A DNA stretch of 55,320 nucleotides, from NCBI GenBank assembly GCA_009711785.1, contig VENA01000078.1, positions 1 through 55,320 of the forward strand, read 5' to 3'. The DNA comes from Bacillota bacterium. GTDB lineage: Bacteria > Bacillota > Clostridia > Tissierellales > MES13. Shown here piece after piece: positions 52,248 through 55,320 of this stretch. A program made the translations under genes and the position numbers. The notes under the pieces were generated by a model. The model searched no databases and was not told the origin of the DNA. It worked only from the letters and a program-made list of their open reading frames with translations. Every line of letters starts with the position of its first letter. Position 1 is the stretch's first letter.

Positions 52248-52760
52248 TTACATAAAATAACCCTTTGATAGTCCATAAAGATAATAATTAATATCATTTG
52301 CCTTATATTCTTTTATATTTTCCATATCAATTTTTTCAGAAACTCTTTGTGAAGCTTTATTATGTGCATGTATAAAACTACATATAGATTGCTTCTCAAT
52401 TTTAAGTTTTTCTATAGCATAATTTTTTACTTCATTCTCCGCTTCACTAGCATATCCTTGATTCCAATATTTACTTGAAAAATCATATCCTATTTCAACA
52501 CATTTTTTCTTCAAGATCAGTATGTTCTAAACCACAGTCGCCTATTAACTCATTATTAGACTTAAGTATAACAGCAAATAATCCATATCCATATTTATCT
52601 TGGTGATCTAAACTCTTTTTACCTAATAATCCATTTGTTCACGACTAAATGCTTTAGCATTAAAAGATTTCATTACCCTCATGTCAGTAAAATTTTTTAA
52701 CATATTATCAATATCATCTTTACTCATTAATCTTAAAATTAACCTCTTTGTTTCTATCAT
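52248..52760 (-). pseudogene. RimJ/RimL-type GNAT gene with two compensating frameshifts
   Basis: From ATG 52760 (AGGAG site) comes IETKRLILRLMSKDDIDNML, then MRVMKSFNAKAFSREQM and a stop. One frame over come LLGKKSLDHQDKYGYGLFAV and SNNELIGDCGLEHTDLEE. After an A6 run (52503-52508) comes the third part, CVEIGYDFSSKYWNQGYASE to the end. The span is 513 nt, exactly 171 codons, so one insertion and one deletion cancel. It is a paralog of the GNAT at 51549-52100. Confidence 0.75.
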
Positions 52761-52867
52761 TACAATAAAACTCCTTTCAAATATTAAAATTCTCTGATTT
52801 TAAATTACTATAATAACGACCTCTAATTGGGTTTATGTATTGTTTTAAACGGCTTTTTAAACTTATG

Positions 52868-53719
52868 TTATTCTATCTCTATCCCTAAACAATACAGTAT
52901 AATTGCCTGTTGAACATAAATGAGATTCTTTTTAAATTCATAACCAACAAAATATTTTGAATCAATTACATCAGCACTTACTTCTTCTCCCCTATAAAAA
53001 GGCGGACAAGGATTTAACAATGACTTTGATTTACATCTATTCATTTTCTCTAATGTAATTTGATACTTTTCTATATATTCATCTACTCTAAGTTTTTTAG
53101 ACAACGGATCAGTTAATACAACATCACTCTTAGGTAAAATTTCTTCTAGATTAGTACTAAATGAGTAATTATCATCATTTTCTTTGATTTTATTTCCTTC
53201 TATACATACATGATTTAATTTTAAGTCTAATACTTCAGCTGCAATCCTCCAAGAATTTGATATATTTCCGTTCTCTCCAACAAAAGTATATGACAATGAT
53301 CTATAATTCGGTCTAACCTTGCTGATTGAATAGATATCTGACATTATCTCACACGGATGGTTATAAGAAGACATAGCATTTATTACTGGTATCTTTGAAT
53401 ATTGCGCTAATCTAGATATCTTATCAAAGTCAGAATGTCTAACTATAACTGCATCTGCCCAATTCTCTATATATCTTATTACATCAATACTTTCTTCTCT
53501 TTTATCTAATGTTGATGGGGGAAATAAAATACACTTTCCTCCTAAATCTTGAATCCCTTTTTCAAATGTAAGTCTCGTTCTTATACTTGATTCTGGGAAA
53601 AAAAGTACCAATGTCATGCCAACTAAAGGACTCTGACTACTTTTTTTCAAACTATTTGCTAAGCCAAATATTTTTCTAATACTTTCATCATTCAAATTAT
53701 TAATACTAATAAAATTCAT
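52868..53719 (-). CDS. Aspartate/ornithine carbamoyltransferase-like enzyme
   Basis: This is a 283-residue protein, slightly short for the family (about 300-340). The carbamoyl phosphate loop is SSIRTR (44-49) in place of STRTR. VIVRH (92-95) and HPCEIMSDIYS (from 121) are the other phosphate-binding elements. NPCPPFYRGEEVSADVID near the C-terminus replaces the HCLP or PLPR signature that reads the second substrate. It should transfer carbamoyl phosphate to an amine, but which amine is unclear. No arginine, pyrimidine or antibiotic genes adjoin. AGGGGG precedes the ATG. Confidence 0.85.
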   Translation of the reverse strand: MNFISINNLNDESIRKIFGLANSLKKSSQSPLVGMTLVLFFPESSIRTRLTFEKGIQDLGGKCILFPPSTLDKREESIDVIRYIENWADAVIVRHSDFDKISRLAQYSKIPVINAMSSYNHPCEIMSDIYSISKVRPNYRSLSYTFVGENGNISNSWRIAAEVLDLKLNHVCIEGNKIKENDDNYSFSTNLEEILPKSDVVLTDPLSKKLRVDEYIEKYQITLEKMNRCKSKSLLNPCPPFYRGEEVSADVIDSKYFVGYEFKKNLIYVQQAIILYCLGIEIE

Positions 53720-53844
53720 TATCTACCCCCTATTAAAATGTATAGTTTAAAGATTACATATAACTGAATGAGTATTCTTCTTACATGTTTTTTGTAATAT
53801 GATTGGAATTCTATGTTATATGTTGTATGCTAATAATTATTTAT

Positions 53845-54900
53845 CTATCTTATAGTTGTAAAATCTATTTCATTTTTTATTTCACTAAAATCACCATCAT
53901 TATAAAAAACTTCAAGATCAGCATCATAGTAATAAAAATTATTCACAGTATCAGTCATCCTAGTTAATCTAATCATATACTTGTTAGTATCCACATAAAA
54001 AGCTTCTACTTTAGGTCTATTATATATAAACCCAGATGGTGAGTTTTTTATAGCAAAGCCATATTCATCTTTATTAGGATTTTTTATTAAAAATCGTTCA
54101 ATAAATATTTGAGCTACTTCATTATAATCAAATACTATGCGTTCATCTTCATCGTTATAAAATTCTACTTGGCCAAAGTTAACTTTTGCATTTATACATA
54201 TTTCAACTGTATCTGTTTTCCGTCCAAGTAATATTTGATACAAATCATGTTCTAAATCATAACTGATTTTAGATATAGAATAAAAATCTTCACTGTTATT
54301 AGGTGGTTCATTATGTTTTTGGGGACTTCTAAAATAATATTTTGAGTTTTCATTTCTTTTTATTAATCTAGATGTAAGTGTTTTAAATACCAAATCATAC
54401 TCTTTCTTATATTTATTAAAGTTAATTTCTTTATCATTTAACTCAACGGTAAGTAATAATTCATTCAATCGATCTACTTTAAATATAATTGTTGAGTTAT
54501 CATCATATCTAACTTCAAAGTCCCAATACCCATTTGCTTTAATCATATCTGAAAAAACACCTTGCAAATATTTATTAATAACTTTTTCTTCTGAGATAGT
54601 TTCATTTTTTAAATAAAAAATTGGATAAGTTTTATTTTCTAATAGTTCTACTTTTCTTATGTTTTCCCCATTAAAATACTTCTTTATAGGATGATTCCAA
54701 TTATCTATATCCTCAATAACTATAATATCTTTTTTAGCTGAAAACTCTATTTTTTCTTTTTTATTATCATTAATTGTAGTAATTTTACTAGTTGTCTGAT
54801 TATTAGTACGAGTAACACTTTCTATATTACTATTACAAGAACTGATTATTACCGATAAAATAAAAATTACTGCTAAATACTTTACTTTTTTTAGTATCAT
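53845..54900 (-). CDS. Large lipoprotein of unknown function
   Basis: This is a 351-residue protein with signal peptide YLAVIFILSVIISSC (lipobox ISSC) and a Thr/Asn-rich linker to residue 50. The mature part is mixed alpha/beta with repeated-looking strands (VEICINAKVNFGQVEFYNDE; YMIRLTRMTDTVNNFYYYDA). No known domain. It is driven from a tandem-box promoter 60 bases upstream (54961-55001), which suggests stationary-phase or sporulation-linked expression if the Spo0A reading is right. AGAGGATAG precedes the ATG. Confidence 0.75.
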   Translation of the reverse strand: MILKKVKYLAVIFILSVIISSCNSNIESVTRTNNQTTSKITTINDNKKEKIEFSAKKDIIVIEDIDNWNHPIKKYFNGENIRKVELLENKTYPIFYLKNETISEEKVINKYLQGVFSDMIKANGYWDFEVRYDDNSTIIFKVDRLNELLLTVELNDKEINFNKYKKEYDLVFKTLTSRLIKRNENSKYYFRSPQKHNEPPNNSEDFYSISKISYDLEHDLYQILLGRKTDTVEICINAKVNFGQVEFYNDEDERIVFDYNEVAQIFIERFLIKNPNKDEYGFAIKNSPSGFIYNRPKVEAFYVDTNKYMIRLTRMTDTVNNFYYYDADLEVFYNDGDFSEIKNEIDFTTIR

Positions 54901-54960
54901 TATTGCTATCCTCTCTCAATTTTTTAATAATTAAATTTTATATTAAACTATTCATTAACA

Positions 54961-55001
54961 ATTATATCCTTTTATGTTTATAAAAAATGTCGCTTTTTAT
55001 C
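54961..55001 (-). promoter_or_regulatory. Tandem-box promoter C (lipoprotein gene)
   Basis: On the plus strand ATTATA (54961-54966), 20 bases, ATGTCG (54987-54992) and TATC (54998-55001), the boxes 10 bp apart. Read on the minus strand it points at the 351-residue lipoprotein, whose ATG is 60 bases beyond the -10 box. The region is a diverged copy of promoter B. Confidence 0.55.
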
Positions 55002-55109
55002 ATTTCATATATGAATTTTATAATAGTCGTATTTTCTATTTAATATTATTTTAAAACGGTTTTAATTTAATGACTATTATTTAAAACTTTAATTACAATC
55101 GAGTAGCTA

Positions 55110-55136
55110 GAAAATAGGATAATTAATCCTATTTTC
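55110..55136. terminator. Hairpin, terminator or intron domain VI
   Basis: GAAAATAGGAT (55110-55120) pairs perfectly with ATCCTATTTTC (55126-55136). It could be a bidirectional terminator. Since it lies 12 bases beyond the group II intron domain V on the minus strand, it may instead be domain VI or the 3' exon hairpin. Confidence 0.5.
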
Positions 55137-55148
55137 TTTGCTCTCACA

Positions 55149-55179
55149 GAACCGGACTTACGTTTGCCGTATCCGGCTC
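55149..55179 (-). ncRNA. Group II intron domain V (intron 3' end)
   Basis: On the minus strand the sequence opens GAGCCGGATACGGCAAACG and closes TCCGGTTC. This is the pattern of a group II intron domain V: 5' GAGC with the catalytic AGC, a GNRA-like tip, and a 3' GGTTC that pairs back. The following TGTGAGAG is also commonly seen after bacterial domain V. It is 31 nt, slightly short of the usual 34. The rest of the intron lies beyond the right edge. Confidence 0.7.
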
Positions 55180-55197
55180 CTGAAATTTCTTACCTAA

Positions 55198-55320
55198 CTA
55201 ATAATAGTTAGACAACAACCCAACTTCATATTCTGTTAAATCAATAAGTTCAAGGTCATGGAAATATTTATTGGGAAGAAGTCTGTGAATAATGTGTACT
55301 TTTGAATTTTTCCACTTAGT
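55198..55320 (-). CDS. C-terminus of a gene entering from the right edge, possibly intron-encoded
   Basis: An open frame from the window edge ends 19 bases before domain V; it reads TKWKNSKVHIIHRLL, then FHDLELIDLTEYEVGLLSNY. In group II introns the reverse transcriptase/maturase gene ends just before domain V, so position favours an intron-encoded protein. The 40 visible residues do not show a maturase signature I can name, so a host gene or degraded tail is possible. Confidence 0.45.
   Translation of the reverse strand, partial: TKWKNSKVHIIHRLLPNKYFHDLELIDLTEYEVGLLSNYY

Noticed and set aside
1..55320. CRISPR array, tRNA or rRNA genes
   Set aside because: No regularly spaced repeats, tRNA T-arm pattern or conserved rRNA stretch was seen on either strand.

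Overview
The window is strongly AT-rich, with AGGAGG-type ribosome binding sites, many short lipoproteins and almost every gene on the minus strand. This fits a low-GC, probably spore-forming clostridial Firmicute. No rRNA, tRNA, CRISPR array or phage structural gene was seen. All assignments are by eye from motifs; no database search was run.

Layout, left to right. The left edge holds what looks like the end of an IS200/IS605-type element beside a truncated methyltransferase. Positions 0.5-5.2 kb carry small membrane and hypothetical genes: a toroid-like protein, a CPBP protease, a P-loop kinase-like protein and a DUF6323/DUF6179 pair. The pair starts from a regulatory knot of facing promoters that also contains a candidate small RNA. 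Positions 5.5-15.2 kb mix two plus-strand paralogous membrane proteins, a DUF4003 protein, an AAC(3)-family acetyltransferase, a live GNAT, lipoproteins and several decayed genes (three GNATs, one GrpB). Positions 15.2-20.5 kb form one tight operon: two sugar-type ABC permeases, an HlyD-like adaptor, a MacB-like membrane protein and a frameshifted solute-binding lipoprotein, with no ATPase gene.

Positions 20.9-28.9 kb form a resistance-like block: TetR, a PEP-utilizing enzyme, a MATE pump, a rifampicin phosphotransferase-like enzyme and a second TetR. The same ACCGAC-N-GTCGGT operator lies at the promoter of the second TetR/rph unit and upstream of the MATE unit, so that TetR probably controls both. 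An MFS transporter, a methyltransferase and an ABC transporter/two-component operon (31.6-36.7 kb) follow.

Positions 37-55 kb are a patchwork of small secreted or membrane hypotheticals, an alpha/beta hydrolase, a cysteine-rich protein, GNATs, an ANT(6)-like adenylyltransferase, a broken aminoglycoside phosphotransferase-like gene, an amidohydrolase, a frameshifted subtilisin-like protease and an orphan carbamoyltransferase-like enzyme. The right edge holds a group II intron domain V.

Three themes recur. First, drug-modifying or exporting families are dense. Second, gene decay is extensive, often as single-base shifts in short homopolymers, so sequencing error must be excluded. Third, at least four minus-strand promoters share one architecture: two TGTC-type boxes exactly 10 bp apart, then 20 bp, then TATAAT. 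This resembles Spo0A-activated sigma-A promoters.
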